DNA from: Verrucomicrobiia bacterium
Lineage (GTDB): Bacteria > Verrucomicrobiota > Verrucomicrobiia > Limisphaerales > CAIMTB01
Assembly (NCBI GenBank): GCA_019634625.1
Contig: JAHCBA010000016.1
Span: forward strand, 1-64,000
Direction of reading: 5' to 3'
Length of the DNA stretch: 64,000 bases
Shown in pieces: positions 51,846 to 61,380 of this stretch. A model generated the notes under the pieces. It saw nothing but the letters and a program-made list of their open reading frames with translations, did not search any database and was not told where the DNA came from. The position numbers and the translations under genes are program-made. How positions within the stretch are numbered: the stretch's first letter is position 1; the number at the start of each line of letters is the position of its first letter.

Positions 51846-54794
51846 ATGAGCACCTCCAAGCATTCGCATTCGGTCCCGGCGTGGGAACCGTCCCTTGGCG
51901 TCGCATCGACAAACCTCCAGGGCGTGGCACGGGCGCTCATGGGGGCGGTTGTCGTGGGGGCGGTGGTATGGCTGGCGGCAGCGGCCCAGGGGCAGAGCGT
52001 GGTGAACGGCGGCTTCGAGGCCGACACGTTCAACGTCGCGCCCGGGTACGCGAGTGACAACGCGCCGATCACCGGATGGACTGCCGCGGGGGCGGACGGG
52101 GTGGGGTTGAATCCGGCGGGCGGGGAGAGCCCGTTCGCCAACAACGGCGCGATTCCGGAGGGCAGCCAGGTGGCGTTCATCTGGCCGTTCGGTTACTCGC
52201 TCGCCACGACGGTCGGTGGACTGACTTCGGGAGAGCGGTACCGGGTCCAGCTCAGGGCCAATGTCAGCGAGGTGGAGGGCTTTTCCGCGACGGCGGTATT
52301 GCGCGCCGCCATCGACGGAACGGACGCAATCGCGGTCAACGTGTATCCGGTGGGCGGAACGGCACCCTACGCGACGCTGGCCTTCGAGTTCACTGCGGGC
52401 GCGGCGTCGCAGACGCTGGAACTATTCAACGATGCGCCCGACGAAGGCACCCTGCTGATCGACGATGTCCGGGTCGTGGCATCCTCGGGTCGGTGGAGCA
52501 TCGAGCCGTGGACGAACGACGATGATTCGGGGGTGAACGCGCAGTACGTGTACACGCACGCCTACAATTTCGGCAGCGCGGCCGGCACCAGCATCAACGG
52601 GGTGGCGTTCACCGGGGTGGCGGGTGGCAACCCGGCGGTGTCGGGGCGGTTCAGTTCCACTTACCTGGGAAGTGTCTTCAACAACGACGGCAACAACGTC
52701 ACGGGCGGGAGCAGGACCCTGGCGAACGACTTTGTCTATGGCGGGACCGTCCCGGCGGGCGAGTTCCAGAGCGTGCGACTCGAGGGTCTGACGCCCGGGG
52801 TCGAGTATGTGTTTGCGGTGTACACCGTGGGGTGGGAGGCCCCCTCGCCGTCGATTCGCTGGCTGACCGGGAGCATCGATGGCACGGAGGCCCTGACGTT
52901 CAACCAGGACCAGTTCGGCAACGACAACGGCATGGTCATCTCGCACCGGTACACGGCCGATGCGTCGGGCGTGGCCACGCTGCGCTTCGCGCCGGTGAAC
53001 CCGGCCAACGTCAGCATGCACTTCTACGGGTTCAGCAATCGCGAGGCCGTAAGCCGGAACGTGGCGCCCTCGATCACCCTGGAGCCCTCCAGCCAGATCG
53101 TCTCGCAGGGACTTCCTGTGACCTTCCGTGTGGCCGCGGCAGGGTTTCCGGCGCCGACCTACCAGTGGCAGTTCCAGGGCGCCGACCTGTCGGGCGAGAC
53201 GGCTGCGACGCTGGAGATCCCGGCCGCAGGCAGCGCCAACGTGGGGGACTACCGGGTCATCGTCCGCAACACCCTGGGGTCCGTCACCAGCCAGACCGCG
53301 CGGCTCACGGTGGGCCTCGCGATGGAGAATCCGAGCTTCGAGGCCGACGCCTTCCCGTACTGGCCGGGATACAGCGGCGACAACCCGGGGGGCGCCGGAA
53401 CGGATCCGGGTTTCAACGGGCCGATCACGGGATGGATCCAGGACAACGAGGCGGGCACCGGCATCAACCCCATCGCGAATGGCGCCTCGCCGTTTGCCAA
53501 CAGCGGCACGATTCCCCACGGGGAGCGCGTGGCGTTCCTCCAGGCGGACAGCACCCTGTCCCAGACCGTTTCGGGGCTGACCGTCGGCGCCGACTATTAT
53601 GTTCACTACCTGGAGAATGCCCGGGCGGGCGGCACGCCGGCGCTCGAACTTCTCCGGGACGGCGAGGTCGCGGTTCCCGTCCACACCATTCCACCGGGTG
53701 AATACCGCAGCGTTTATACCGAGGTCTTTCAGGCGATCGCCACCTCGGCGACCCTGACCTTCGTCAAGTCGAACCCGCTTGGCGGCGACACCACGGCCCT
53801 GCTGGACAACGTGGCCGTGGTGCCCGTGCCCGCCGGCACGGCTCCGTTCCTTACCCGCGAGCCGCGGGCGGTTCTCGCGAACCCGGGCGAAACGGTGACC
53901 TTCTCGGCCCAGGCGCTGGGCAGTCTGCCTCTGGGTTACCTGTGGCGGAAGGGGGGCGAGGCCGTGGCCGGTGCCACCGGCACGACGCTGACGTTGAGTG
54001 ATGTCGGGGCGGCGGACGAAGGCCTCTACTCCCTGGTGGTCTCCAACACCGCCGGCGTCGTGACGACCGAGGCCGTGCGATTGACGGTCGGTCTGCCCGG
54101 CATCTACGGGACGGGCGTTGGAGAGGATGGCGGGTTGCTCGAAGGCGGGGTTGAAGATCCCCACTATCGCCTGGTGAGCAGCGCCGACGAAGGGGCGCCC
54201 GGCCCCGAGGCCTGGGTGCTGAACGACGGCTGGCCCATCCAGGCAGGTGTCTGGATGCTCAACGGCCCGTCCTCGAAGTGGATCGGGCCGCAGGCGGACC
54301 AGAGCGTTGGGAATGCCGAGGGCGAATACGTGTACGAGACCCGGTTCCATCTCACCGGCGTTGACGTCACGCGCGTCCGCCTGATGGGTGGCTGGGCGAC
54401 CGACAACACGGGTCTGGACATCCTCGTCAACGGTCAGAGCACGGGCATCACCGCCTCAGGGTTCGGGTCGCTGACGCCGTTCGAGATCGCCTCCGGCCTG
54501 GTCGAGGGCGAGAACGTCCTCCAGTTCCGCATGAGCAACCTGCCGGTTACGCCGAACCCCACCGGGTTGCGGGTGGACCTGATGGCGGTTGTGCATCCGC
54601 AGGACACGGCACCGACATTGCAGATCGTGCGGGACGCAGGGGGGCTGACCCTCTCCTGGAGTCCGGCATCCGCCGGGCAGACGCTGCAATCGGCACCGGC
54701 CATCACCGGTCCGTGGACGGATGTCGCGGGTGCCACGAGTCCGTACAGCACGACGGCGACGGACGGCGAGCGGTACTACCGGGTGGCTCAATAA
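51846..54794 (+). CDS. Large secreted DUF642-like / immunoglobulin-like protein
   Basis: 982 residues. A hydrophobic signal segment lies at about 28-50 (ALMGAVVVGAVVWLAAAAQG). Two lectin-like modules begin VVNGGFEADTF (about 52) and MENPSFEADAFPYW (about 495) and share GINP/GLNP and SPFANNGAIP/SPFANSGTIP motifs, as in DUF642-type carbohydrate-binding domains. Two Ig-like domains follow modules (about 405-490, PSSQIVSQGLPVTFRV; about 675-755, REPRAVLANPGETVTFSAQA). The C-terminal 70 residues are a beta domain with LSWSPASAGQTLQSAP. It is a probable surface or matrix protein binding polysaccharide. Confidence 0.75.
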   Translation: MSTSKHSHSVPAWEPSLGVASTNLQGVARALMGAVVVGAVVWLAAAAQGQSVVNGGFEADTFNVAPGYASDNAPITGWTAAGADGVGLNPAGGESPFANNGAIPEGSQVAFIWPFGYSLATTVGGLTSGERYRVQLRANVSEVEGFSATAVLRAAIDGTDAIAVNVYPVGGTAPYATLAFEFTAGAASQTLELFNDAPDEGTLLIDDVRVVASSGRWSIEPWTNDDDSGVNAQYVYTHAYNFGSAAGTSINGVAFTGVAGGNPAVSGRFSSTYLGSVFNNDGNNVTGGSRTLANDFVYGGTVPAGEFQSVRLEGLTPGVEYVFAVYTVGWEAPSPSIRWLTGSIDGTEALTFNQDQFGNDNGMVISHRYTADASGVATLRFAPVNPANVSMHFYGFSNREAVSRNVAPSITLEPSSQIVSQGLPVTFRVAAAGFPAPTYQWQFQGADLSGETAATLEIPAAGSANVGDYRVIVRNTLGSVTSQTARLTVGLAMENPSFEADAFPYWPGYSGDNPGGAGTDPGFNGPITGWIQDNEAGTGINPIANGASPFANSGTIPHGERVAFLQADSTLSQTVSGLTVGADYYVHYLENARAGGTPALELLRDGEVAVPVHTIPPGEYRSVYTEVFQAIATSATLTFVKSNPLGGDTTALLDNVAVVPVPAGTAPFLTREPRAVLANPGETVTFSAQALGSLPLGYLWRKGGEAVAGATGTTLTLSDVGAADEGLYSLVVSNTAGVVTTEAVRLTVGLPGIYGTGVGEDGGLLEGGVEDPHYRLVSSADEGAPGPEAWVLNDGWPIQAGVWMLNGPSSKWIGPQADQSVGNAEGEYVYETRFHLTGVDVTRVRLMGGWATDNTGLDILVNGQSTGITASGFGSLTPFEIASGLVEGENVLQFRMSNLPVTPNPTGLRVDLMAVVHPQDTAPTLQIVRDAGGLTLSWSPASAGQTLQSAPAITGPWTDVAGATSPYSTTATDGERYYRVAQ

Positions 54795-54841
54795 CACTCC
54801 ACGAACCCTCCCCCCGGCGTCCTGCCGAAGGGTTGGGAGCG

Positions 54842-55000
54842 GTGCATCCCCAAGTTGTCGGTACCGAGCCAGCGAACCGGAGGGACGGGCTCCGCGAGTC
54901 CTCAACCCAACGCTCCACACCGTTGCGGCCTTGTGGAACTCGGCCCTCCGAAGCGCCGCTTGGCGGAGTTCGCACCTCTACCGACAACTCCGGGATGCAC
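54842..55000. repeat. Full-length MITE-like element with 22-bp terminal inverted repeats
   Basis: Termini 54842-54863 and 54979-55000 are inverted repeats (20 of 22 match). Inner arms 54878-54901 and 54927-54950 match at 18 of 24. This is the clearest example of the family, 159 bp, lying between convergent genes. Confidence 0.9.
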
Positions 55001-55077
55001 TGGGTTGGGAGGCGGAAGTCCGGAGTCGCCCCTTGCGAAGTCCACGCATCAGGGATGCGCAGCCCTCGGCTTCGGGG

Positions 55078-55108
55078 CCCCGCCCTGCGATTCCTGCGCA
55101 GGGCGGGG
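55078..55108. terminator. Strong GC hairpin between convergent genes
   Basis: Perfect 12-bp stem CCCCGCCCTGCG (55078-55089) with CGCAGGGCGGGG (55097-55108) and 7-nt loop, 37 nt from the stop of the minus-strand beta-helix gene. No T-run. Confidence 0.5.
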
Positions 55109-55145
55109 AGGCTGGCGTCGGTCAGGCGGCCGTGGGCGGGGGGTG

Positions 55146-56390
55146 TTATCGGGGGGCTTGGACCGGTCGATTGCGGAGATCGACGTTGGCCCGCCAGGTG
55201 TCGAATTTTGCGGCGCTGGGGTCGTGGCGGAGGCGGGGATCGATCCGGTTGCCGACAAACTGACAGCCCGGCACCGGGACGCCGCGGAAGAAGCGGACGA
55301 CCATGGGAGTGCCGGACCGGGCGCGGAAGGTGTTGTTGCGGATGATCCAGGCGCCGGCCCCGGGGAAGATCTCGTTGCGGGCGCTGATCTGGACGCCGAG
55401 GGCGTTGGGGCCGGCGAGTTCGATCACATTGTCCTCGACGATCGAATCTCCGCCGCCCCCGAGGGTCAGGGCCCAGCCGGTGCATTGCAGGAACTGATTG
55501 TTGCGGATGGTCAGGTCCCGTCCGGGGGCTGCGGTGTCCCAGTTGAAGGCGCGGGCCGCTTGACGGGTGACATTGTGCTCGATGACGAACCCGCCGGCCC
55601 CGTAGGCGCTGAAGCCGAATTCCCCGCCGGTGCCGCCGAGGACAACCCGATTGCGACGCAAGGCGCCCGTGGCGCCGTTGCGGCCGCCGGTCCCGAGGAG
55701 GGCGATGGCGGTGACGCTTCCGCCGGCGAAGGAGGATACTTCGCAGTCCTCGACGAAGTAGCCGGTGGCGTCGGTGGAGTCGTCCCGCGGGCTCAGCGCG
55801 ATGACGAAGCATTCGGGATTGCCGCCGGGCAGGGTGCGTCGGCCGAGGGCGTTGATGGCCTTGATCCGTTCGACCCGGTGTTCGCGGCCCATGAGGAAGA
55901 CGGCGGACAGGGTGAGGTCATCGGCCTTCATGCGGGCGCGGACGCCCCGTTCATTGCAGTCCACGGTAAGATCGCGGAGCACGACGCGTTCAACGCCGGG
56001 TCCCCAACCGGAGAAGAAGACCCGGCCCACGCCGGATCCCGGGTGCTGGTCCAGGATGCAACCGACGAGGCGGACGGTGGTGCGATGGATGCCGGCGCCC
56101 TGGACGGTCCAACCATTCTTCACGAAGAAGCCGGGCTGGCCGGGGGCGCCGGATCCGTAGGTTTCGAAGACACCGGGGAGGAGGGTGATGACGGAGTTGG
56201 TGGGGATGGCACGGAGCCGGGCGTCGAAATCTTCGGGCTGGGAGACGATCCACGGGTCGGATTGGGAACCGGAACCGCCGGGTGTGCGTCCGGGCTGAAG
56301 CCAGAAGGCATTGGTGCCTGCGAAGGAGCTGCTGGAGGAGAGGAGGAGGGCCAGGGCGGCCAGGGCGTGGAGAGGGAAGGCGGGGTGCAT
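55146..56390 (-). CDS. Secreted right-handed beta-helix protein
   Basis: 414 residues from ATG 56390; earlier in-frame codons only translate the 12-nt tandem repeat. Signal peptide at about 1-25 (ALAALALLLSSSSSFAG). Beta-helix rungs are clear (VERVVLRDLTVDCNERGVRA; YFVEDCEVSSFAGG; FVIEHNVTRQAARAFNWDTA; SIVEDNVIELAGPNALGVQI). It is a paralog of the protein at 43281-44549. The fold is common in polysaccharide lyases and surface adhesins; no catalytic residues can be assigned. Its GC content matches the genome, unlike its paralog. Confidence 0.75.
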   Translation of the reverse strand: MHPAFPLHALAALALLLSSSSSFAGTNAFWLQPGRTPGGSGSQSDPWIVSQPEDFDARLRAIPTNSVITLLPGVFETYGSGAPGQPGFFVKNGWTVQGAGIHRTTVRLVGCILDQHPGSGVGRVFFSGWGPGVERVVLRDLTVDCNERGVRARMKADDLTLSAVFLMGREHRVERIKAINALGRRTLPGGNPECFVIALSPRDDSTDATGYFVEDCEVSSFAGGSVTAIALLGTGGRNGATGALRRNRVVLGGTGGEFGFSAYGAGGFVIEHNVTRQAARAFNWDTAAPGRDLTIRNNQFLQCTGWALTLGGGGDSIVEDNVIELAGPNALGVQISARNEIFPGAGAWIIRNNTFRARSGTPMVVRFFRGVPVPGCQFVGNRIDPRLRHDPSAAKFDTWRANVDLRNRPVQAPR

Positions 56391-56418
56391 GGTTGGAGGA
56401 GAGGATGAGGGCACCCAT

Positions 56419-56516
56419 GGTGGTGGCAAGGGTGGTGGCAAGGGTGGTGGCAAGGGTGGTGGCAAGGGTGGTGGCAAGGGTGGTGGCAAGGGTGGTGGCA
56501 AGGGTGGTGGCAAGTA
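56419..56516. repeat. 12-nt tandem repeat
   Basis: About eight copies of AAGGGTGGTGGC directly upstream of the beta-helix gene's start. Being a multiple of three it stays open in frame, but it lies outside the chosen start. Confidence 0.92.
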
Positions 56517-56626
56517 AAAGGGACAGGCTCACACTCTGAGTCCGAGAGGCTTCCGGGGAGGGAGTAAAGTAAAAGCTCAGTCAGTTAATTACTGTTCGCT
56601 GGGGACGACCTGATCGTGGACTGTCA

Positions 56627-56736
56627 ATGTCAACAACCATATGACGGGCTTCTTATTTGCGAGCTGGTCAACAGTAATATGCCGGTCTCATTGCTTTCCT
56701 TGGTCAACAGTACTGTGTCGGTCCCATTATTTTATC
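56627..56736. repeat. Three approximately 36-38 bp direct repeats upstream of mreB
   Basis: Units start near 56627, 56665 and 56701, sharing GTCAACA, an A-rich ATATG/CTGTG core and CGGGC/CGGTC. The second and third are the closest. This stretch is AT-richer than the rest of the gap (56517-56902), which otherwise holds no gene. They may be binding sites. Confidence 0.6.
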
Positions 56737-56852
56737 GATCCGTTCCAGACCGAGCTGTTGCCTTCCTGTTACGTCGCCAAAGGCGGCAATTTTGCTGAAA
56801 GTCGCCCCCAGACGGGGATGATCGTTGAAGGAGGGGGGAGGGCGTTAACCGC

Positions 56853-56882
56853 TTGACCCTTGTTTCGGGCGGCCCGTAGCCT
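56853..56882 (+). promoter_or_regulatory. Possible mreB promoter
   Basis: TTGACC (56853-56858), 18-nt spacer, TAGCCT (56877-56882). The -10 matches poorly, so this is tentative. The ATG of mreB is 20 nt downstream. Confidence 0.3.
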
Positions 56883-56902
56883 GACGGGCGTAGGCTGACT
56901 TC

Positions 56903-57931
56903 ATGTTTGCGCAGCTTAAAGGCCTCTTTTCCAACGACATTGGAATCGATCTGGGGACCGCGAACTCGCTCGTGTACGTGCGGGATCGGGGGATCGTGCT
57001 TCGGGAGCCTTCGGTGGTGGCGATCCAGGCGGGGACGACCAACGTGCTGGCGGTGGGGGAGGAGGCAAAGCGGATGCTGGGTCGGACGCCGGGGAACATC
57101 GTGGCGATCCGGCCGATGAAGGACGGGGTGATCGCGGACTTCGAGGTGACCGAGTCGATGCTCCGGCATTTCATCCAGAAGGTGCATCATCGGAAGCTGA
57201 TTGCGCCGCGGGTGGTTGTGGCGGTGCCGTCGGGGATCACGGAGGTGGAGAAGCGGGCGGTGAAGGATTCGGCGACGCATGCGGGGGCGCGGGAGGTGTA
57301 TCTGATCGAGCAGCCGATGGCTTCGGCGATCGGGGTGGGGTTGCCGGTGCATGAGCCGGCGGGGAACATGATCGTGGACATCGGGGGCGGCACCTGCGAG
57401 ATCGCGATCATCTCGCTGGCAGGGATCGTGTTCAGCCGTTCGCTGCGGGTGGGCGGCGACGAGTTCGACGAGACGATCATCGCGCACATGAAGCGGGCCT
57501 ACAATTTGATGATTGGCGAACGGACGGCGGAGGAGATCAAGATGAGGATCGGCTCCGCCTTTCCGCTGGAGCAGGAACTGACCATGGAGGTCAAGGGGCG
57601 CGACTTGGGGAGTGGACTGCCCAAGACTTTGACCATCCGGTCGGAGGAGATTCGCGACGCCCTCAAGGAACCGCTCTCGAGCATCCTGGAGAACATTCGG
57701 CTTACCCTCGAACGGTGTCCGCCCGAGCTGGCGGCGGACCTGGTGGATCGCGGCATTGTGATGGCGGGCGGCGGGGCGCTGGTGCGCTGCATCGACCGTC
57801 TGGTGGCGCAGGAGACCGGATTGCCGGTCCACATTGCCGGCGACCCGCTGAGTGCCGTGGCCGAGGGGACGGGACGGGTGCTGCAAGAACTTTCCTTCCT
57901 CAAGAGAGTCGCCTCCTCCAGCACCGCCTGA
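56903..57931 (+). CDS. mreB: Rod-shape actin MreB
   Basis: 342 residues. Actin phosphate-1 motif [14 protein letters not shown] near 13, phosphate-2 [15 protein letters not shown] near 155 and adenosine motif [15 protein letters not shown] near 287. An amphipathic N-terminus ([10 protein letters not shown]) would hold the filament at the membrane. It organises lateral wall synthesis. First gene of the mre/mrd operon, 9 nt before mreC. Confidence 0.95.
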   Translation: MFAQLKGLFSNDIGIDLGTANSLVYVRDRGIVLREPSVVAIQAGTTNVLAVGEEAKRMLGRTPGNIVAIRPMKDGVIADFEVTESMLRHFIQKVHHRKLIAPRVVVAVPSGITEVEKRAVKDSATHAGAREVYLIEQPMASAIGVGLPVHEPAGNMIVDIGGGTCEIAIISLAGIVFSRSLRVGGDEFDETIIAHMKRAYNLMIGERTAEEIKMRIGSAFPLEQELTMEVKGRDLGSGLPKTLTIRSEEIRDALKEPLSSILENIRLTLERCPPELAADLVDRGIVMAGGGALVRCIDRLVAQETGLPVHIAGDPLSAVAEGTGRVLQELSFLKRVASSSTA

Positions 57932-57940
57932 GGGGCTGGA

Positions 57941-58747
57941 ATGCCGCGAAAACCGCACCTGATCCTTCTCGTGGTGGTCGGGCTGGGCGCCCTGGCGATC
58001 CTGGCCCTGCCGGACCATACCCGGTCGCGTGTCCGCATGGCGTTTCACGGACTTTTCCTGCCGCTCTTCGGGCTGGCCGGATCCGCCCAATCCGTTCTGG
58101 AACGGGTCGCCTCCGTGTTCACGGCCAAGGCGACCTGGACCGAGCGGCTCGAGGCGCTGGAGCGGGAGAACGAGCGGCTTCGTCTGGCCCTGACCGAGGC
58201 GGAGGCGAGTCACCGGGAGAACGACCGGCTGCGGCAGATGCTGGGGTACGCCCAACGGTCGCGCTGGGAACTCCGGCCGGCGCGGGTGATCGGACGGGAT
58301 CCCTCGCATTGGTGGCGAAGTGTCCACCTCGATGTGGGGTTGCGGCATGGGGTGACTCCGAACCTGACGGTGCTGACCCCGGAAGGCCTGGTGGGCCGGG
58401 TGGCGGAGGCGGGGCCCTGGACCTCGCGGGTGGTGCTGCTGGGGGATCCGAACTGCCCGGTGGCGGTGGCCCTGGTCGAAACCGGCGAGGCGGGAATCGT
58501 GCGGGGGGCCTCCGGCGGGGACCTGGAAGGGGCGATGGTGGAGGTGTCGTATCTCTCCCGGAACGCCGTGGTGCGGCCGGGTCAGAGGGTGGTGACCAGC
58601 GGGCAGGGGGGCGTTTTTCCGCGAGGCATTCCGGTGGGCGAGGTGGTGGATACGCGGACGGTGGGGGACGGCATCTACCTGGAGGCGCGGGCGCGCCTTT
58701 CGGTCAACCTTGGCGCGCTCGACGTGGTGTGGGTCATGCTGCCATGA
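57941..58747 (+). CDS. mreC: Rod-shape protein MreC
   Basis: 268 residues. One transmembrane segment (about 7-24), a periplasmic coiled coil (ERLEALERENERLRLALTEA, about 68-105) and the beta-barrel MreC domain (VIGRDPSHWWRSVHLDVGLR, then RVVTSGQGGVFPRGIPVGEV). It links MreB to PBP2 and RodA. The stop overlaps mreD (ATGA). Confidence 0.93.
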   Translation: MPRKPHLILLVVVGLGALAILALPDHTRSRVRMAFHGLFLPLFGLAGSAQSVLERVASVFTAKATWTERLEALERENERLRLALTEAEASHRENDRLRQMLGYAQRSRWELRPARVIGRDPSHWWRSVHLDVGLRHGVTPNLTVLTPEGLVGRVAEAGPWTSRVVLLGDPNCPVAVALVETGEAGIVRGASGGDLEGAMVEVSYLSRNAVVRPGQRVVTSGQGGVFPRGIPVGEVVDTRTVGDGIYLEARARLSVNLGALDVVWVMLP

Positions 58748-59358
58748 ACTGGGTGCATCCAACCTCCCTGATGTTCTCCCCGGTGCTGCTCGCTTTCGCG
58801 CAGTGGCGGTGGGACGCGGTGCGCGGGGTGCTGTCGGCGCAGCCCGACCTGATGCCGGCGCTGGTGGTGTACGCGGCATTGAGCAGCGGCCTCGGGGTGA
58901 CCGTGGCGACCGCGATGGTGGCGGGGCTGGCCGCGGACACGGTGTCGTCGGGCCCGTTCGGGTTGAGCGTGCTGCCGCTGGCGACCGTCGGGTTGGTTCT
59001 GCACCTGCGGCGGGACCTGCTGCTGCGGGATTCGGTCTGGGCGCAGGCCCTGCTGGGGGGGGCGGGAAGCCTGGTTGCGACGGCACTGACGTTGGCGCTG
59101 TTGTTCCTGTTGTGGCCGCTGGTGTCGCATCCGGGGCCGGGGATGGGGCATTGGCCGGAGCGGCAGCCGGGGCTGACGGAACTTCCGACGCTGGGGATGC
59201 GGTCCATCTGGCAGGTGTTGGTGGTGACGGCGGCCGGGACGGTGGCGACTCCGGTCATCTTTCGGCTGTTTCGCTGGATCGACGGTGCGTTTCAATACCG
59301 GCGGATTCCCGACGGGGTGTACCGGGCCAACCGGGAGATCAAGCGGGGACGTTTTTGA
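58744..59358 (+). CDS. mreD: Rod-shape protein MreD
   Basis: 204 residues with about five hydrophobic helices (LMPALVVYAALSSGLGVTVA; LVATALTLALLFLLW; VLVVTAAGTVATPVIF). MreD proteins vary in sequence, so position between mreC and mrdA is the main evidence. The FGLSVLPLATVGLV segment fits the family. Its start overlaps mreC and its stop is 3 nt before mrdA. Confidence 0.85.
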   Translation: MNWVHPTSLMFSPVLLAFAQWRWDAVRGVLSAQPDLMPALVVYAALSSGLGVTVATAMVAGLAADTVSSGPFGLSVLPLATVGLVLHLRRDLLLRDSVWAQALLGGAGSLVATALTLALLFLLWPLVSHPGPGMGHWPERQPGLTELPTLGMRSIWQVLVVTAAGTVATPVIFRLFRWIDGAFQYRRIPDGVYRANREIKRGRF

Positions 59359-59361
59359 GCC

Positions 59362-61380
59362 ATGCTGATCCTGGAGCAGTTGCAGAGGCACGACGGGCGC
59401 CTGCGGGCGCTGGCGGCGGTCGTGCTGGTCGGGATGGTGCTGCTGCTGGCGGGATTGTGGCGGCTGCAGGTGCTGGCCGCGCAGCGGTACGCCCGGAGCG
59501 AGGAGGCGCAATCGGTGCGGCTGGTGCGGGTTCCGGCGGTGCGGGGCAAGATCCTGGACCGGAACGGGAGCGCCCTGGCGGAGAACCGGCCGAGCTACGA
59601 CGTGAACCTGTATCTGGAGGAATTGCGGCCGTCCTTCACCTTCGAGTACACGAACCGGCTGCTTCCCGACTTTCGGCGGGCGCATGGCGGGTCGCGTCCG
59701 CGTGGGGAAGCCAGCCGGAAGCTGCAGGAGCAGGCGCGCCTCACGGTGTACAGCAACACGGTGGCCGTGGTGGCGCAGGCACTGGGGAATACGCTCCCGG
59801 TCAGTTCCGAACGGTTTGTGCGGCATTACGTCCAGGCCCTGGCCCTGCCGCTGCCGGTGGCGGAGGCTCTCACTCCGGGGCAGATGGCGCAGTTTTTCGA
59901 ACGTTGCCTGGGGACGCCGGGCGTGGACCTCGAGGTGCAGGCGGTGCGGAACTATCCTTACGGGCGTCTGGCGGGCCATGTGCTTGGGCATCTGCGCCGC
60001 TCGGACGAGGCGGACAACGATCCCGAGCCGCTGGTATTCCGGTACCGGCTGCGGGACTTCGAGGGGGTGGCCGGGGTGGAAGGACGCTTCGACCATGTGT
60101 TGCGGGGCCGGGCCGGGGTGAAGGCGCTGCGGGTGAACAGTTTTGGCTATCGCCATGAGGAGACCGTCCTGCGGCCGACCGAGCCCGGTCGAAACCTGCG
60201 CCTGACCCTCGACGTGCCCATCCAACTGGCGGCGGAACGGGCGCTGGCGCGGGTGGCGGGGCCGACGACGCGCGGGGCCGCCGTGGTGATGGACGTCCGC
60301 AACGGGGACCTGCTGGCGCTGGTGTCGGCGCCGGCCTTCGATCCGAACGAGTTCGTGTCCGGGATGTCCCATGAGGCCTACGCCCGCCTGAACGACGAAA
60401 CGTTGCGACCGCAGATGAACCGGGCGGTGTCGGGGGCGTACGCCCCGGGTTCCATCTTCAAGATCGTCGTCGGCCTGGCCGCCCTCGAGGCGGGGGTGCT
60501 CGATCCCCAGGCGCGACACACGTATCCCGGGTACTGGCCGGTGGGCGACCGGCGGATCAACGACACGGCACCGGCGGGCGAGTACGATTTTCGAAGGGCC
60601 TTCATCCGGTCGAGCAACGCCTATTTCATCGACCACGGACTGAAGACCAGCCGGGCGCGGATCGTGGCCATGTCCGAGCGGTTCGGGTTGGGAACGCCCA
60701 CCGGGGTGTCGCTGGGGGCGGAGTCGCGGGGGTTTCTGCCCGACGAAGCGTTTGTGGCGCGGCGCCGGGCGCAGCGGAATCCGTGGACGGAGGGGGACAC
60801 CTGCCACCTGAGCATCGGGCAGGGGCCGATCACGGTCACGCCGTTGCAGATGGCGGTGATGACGGCGGCGGTGGCGAACGGGGGCCGGGTTCTCGAACCG
60901 CGCCTGGTGCGGGGGATCGAGACGGCGGAAGGGCGGTTGCTCTCGCAGGAACCGGTGCGGGTTCGGGGCGAACTGGGCGTCTCCGCCAGGCACCTGGCGC
61001 TGGTGCGGGCGGCCATGGTGGCGGATGTGGAGGAGCGGGAGGGCACGGGTCGGGAGGCGGCGGTCGAGGGATTCCGGGTGGCGGGCAAGACCGGGACGGC
61101 GGAGGTCACGCGGGGACGGGTGCTGGTGGACAAGATCACCTGGTTCGTGGCCTTCGGGCCGTACGAATCTCCCCGGTACGCCGTGGCGGTGATGGTGGAG
61201 AGCGGGGGTTCCGGGGGGCGGACCTCGGCGCCGGTGGCGCGTCAGATTTTCCAGGCGCTGCGGCAGCGGGAGGAGGCGGGGGGGTGGGATGCCGGGGCGA
61301 TGGGAACGGTGGTGGGACGGCCGGGCGGGGCGGGGGTGTCGGAGGGTGGGCTGCCGGCCGCCGGAAGGGGGGGGGCATGA
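59362..61380 (+). CDS. mrdA: Penicillin-binding protein 2 (elongasome transpeptidase)
   Basis: 672 residues. One transmembrane segment (about 17-38), a dimerisation domain with VRGKILDRNGSALAENRPSY, and the transpeptidase domain: active-site serine in APGSIFK near 369, SSN near 415 and KTGTAE near 575. It cross-links peptidoglycan in side-wall growth and pairs with RodA. The C-terminal 40 residues are Gly-rich and variable. Stop overlaps the rodA start (ATGA). Confidence 0.93.
   Translation: MLILEQLQRHDGRLRALAAVVLVGMVLLLAGLWRLQVLAAQRYARSEEAQSVRLVRVPAVRGKILDRNGSALAENRPSYDVNLYLEELRPSFTFEYTNRLLPDFRRAHGGSRPRGEASRKLQEQARLTVYSNTVAVVAQALGNTLPVSSERFVRHYVQALALPLPVAEALTPGQMAQFFERCLGTPGVDLEVQAVRNYPYGRLAGHVLGHLRRSDEADNDPEPLVFRYRLRDFEGVAGVEGRFDHVLRGRAGVKALRVNSFGYRHEETVLRPTEPGRNLRLTLDVPIQLAAERALARVAGPTTRGAAVVMDVRNGDLLALVSAPAFDPNEFVSGMSHEAYARLNDETLRPQMNRAVSGAYAPGSIFKIVVGLAALEAGVLDPQARHTYPGYWPVGDRRINDTAPAGEYDFRRAFIRSSNAYFIDHGLKTSRARIVAMSERFGLGTPTGVSLGAESRGFLPDEAFVARRRAQRNPWTEGDTCHLSIGQGPITVTPLQMAVMTAAVANGGRVLEPRLVRGIETAEGRLLSQEPVRVRGELGVSARHLALVRAAMVADVEEREGTGREAAVEGFRVAGKTGTAEVTRGRVLVDKITWFVAFGPYESPRYAVAVMVESGGSGGRTSAPVARQIFQALRQREEAGGWDAGAMGTVVGRPGGAGVSEGGLPAAGRGGA

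Noticed and set aside
56391-56513. Pro-Leu-Pro repeats as an N-terminal part of the beta-helix protein.
   Set aside because: They come from the 12-nt tandem repeat; the following ATG at 56390 opens directly into a signal peptide.
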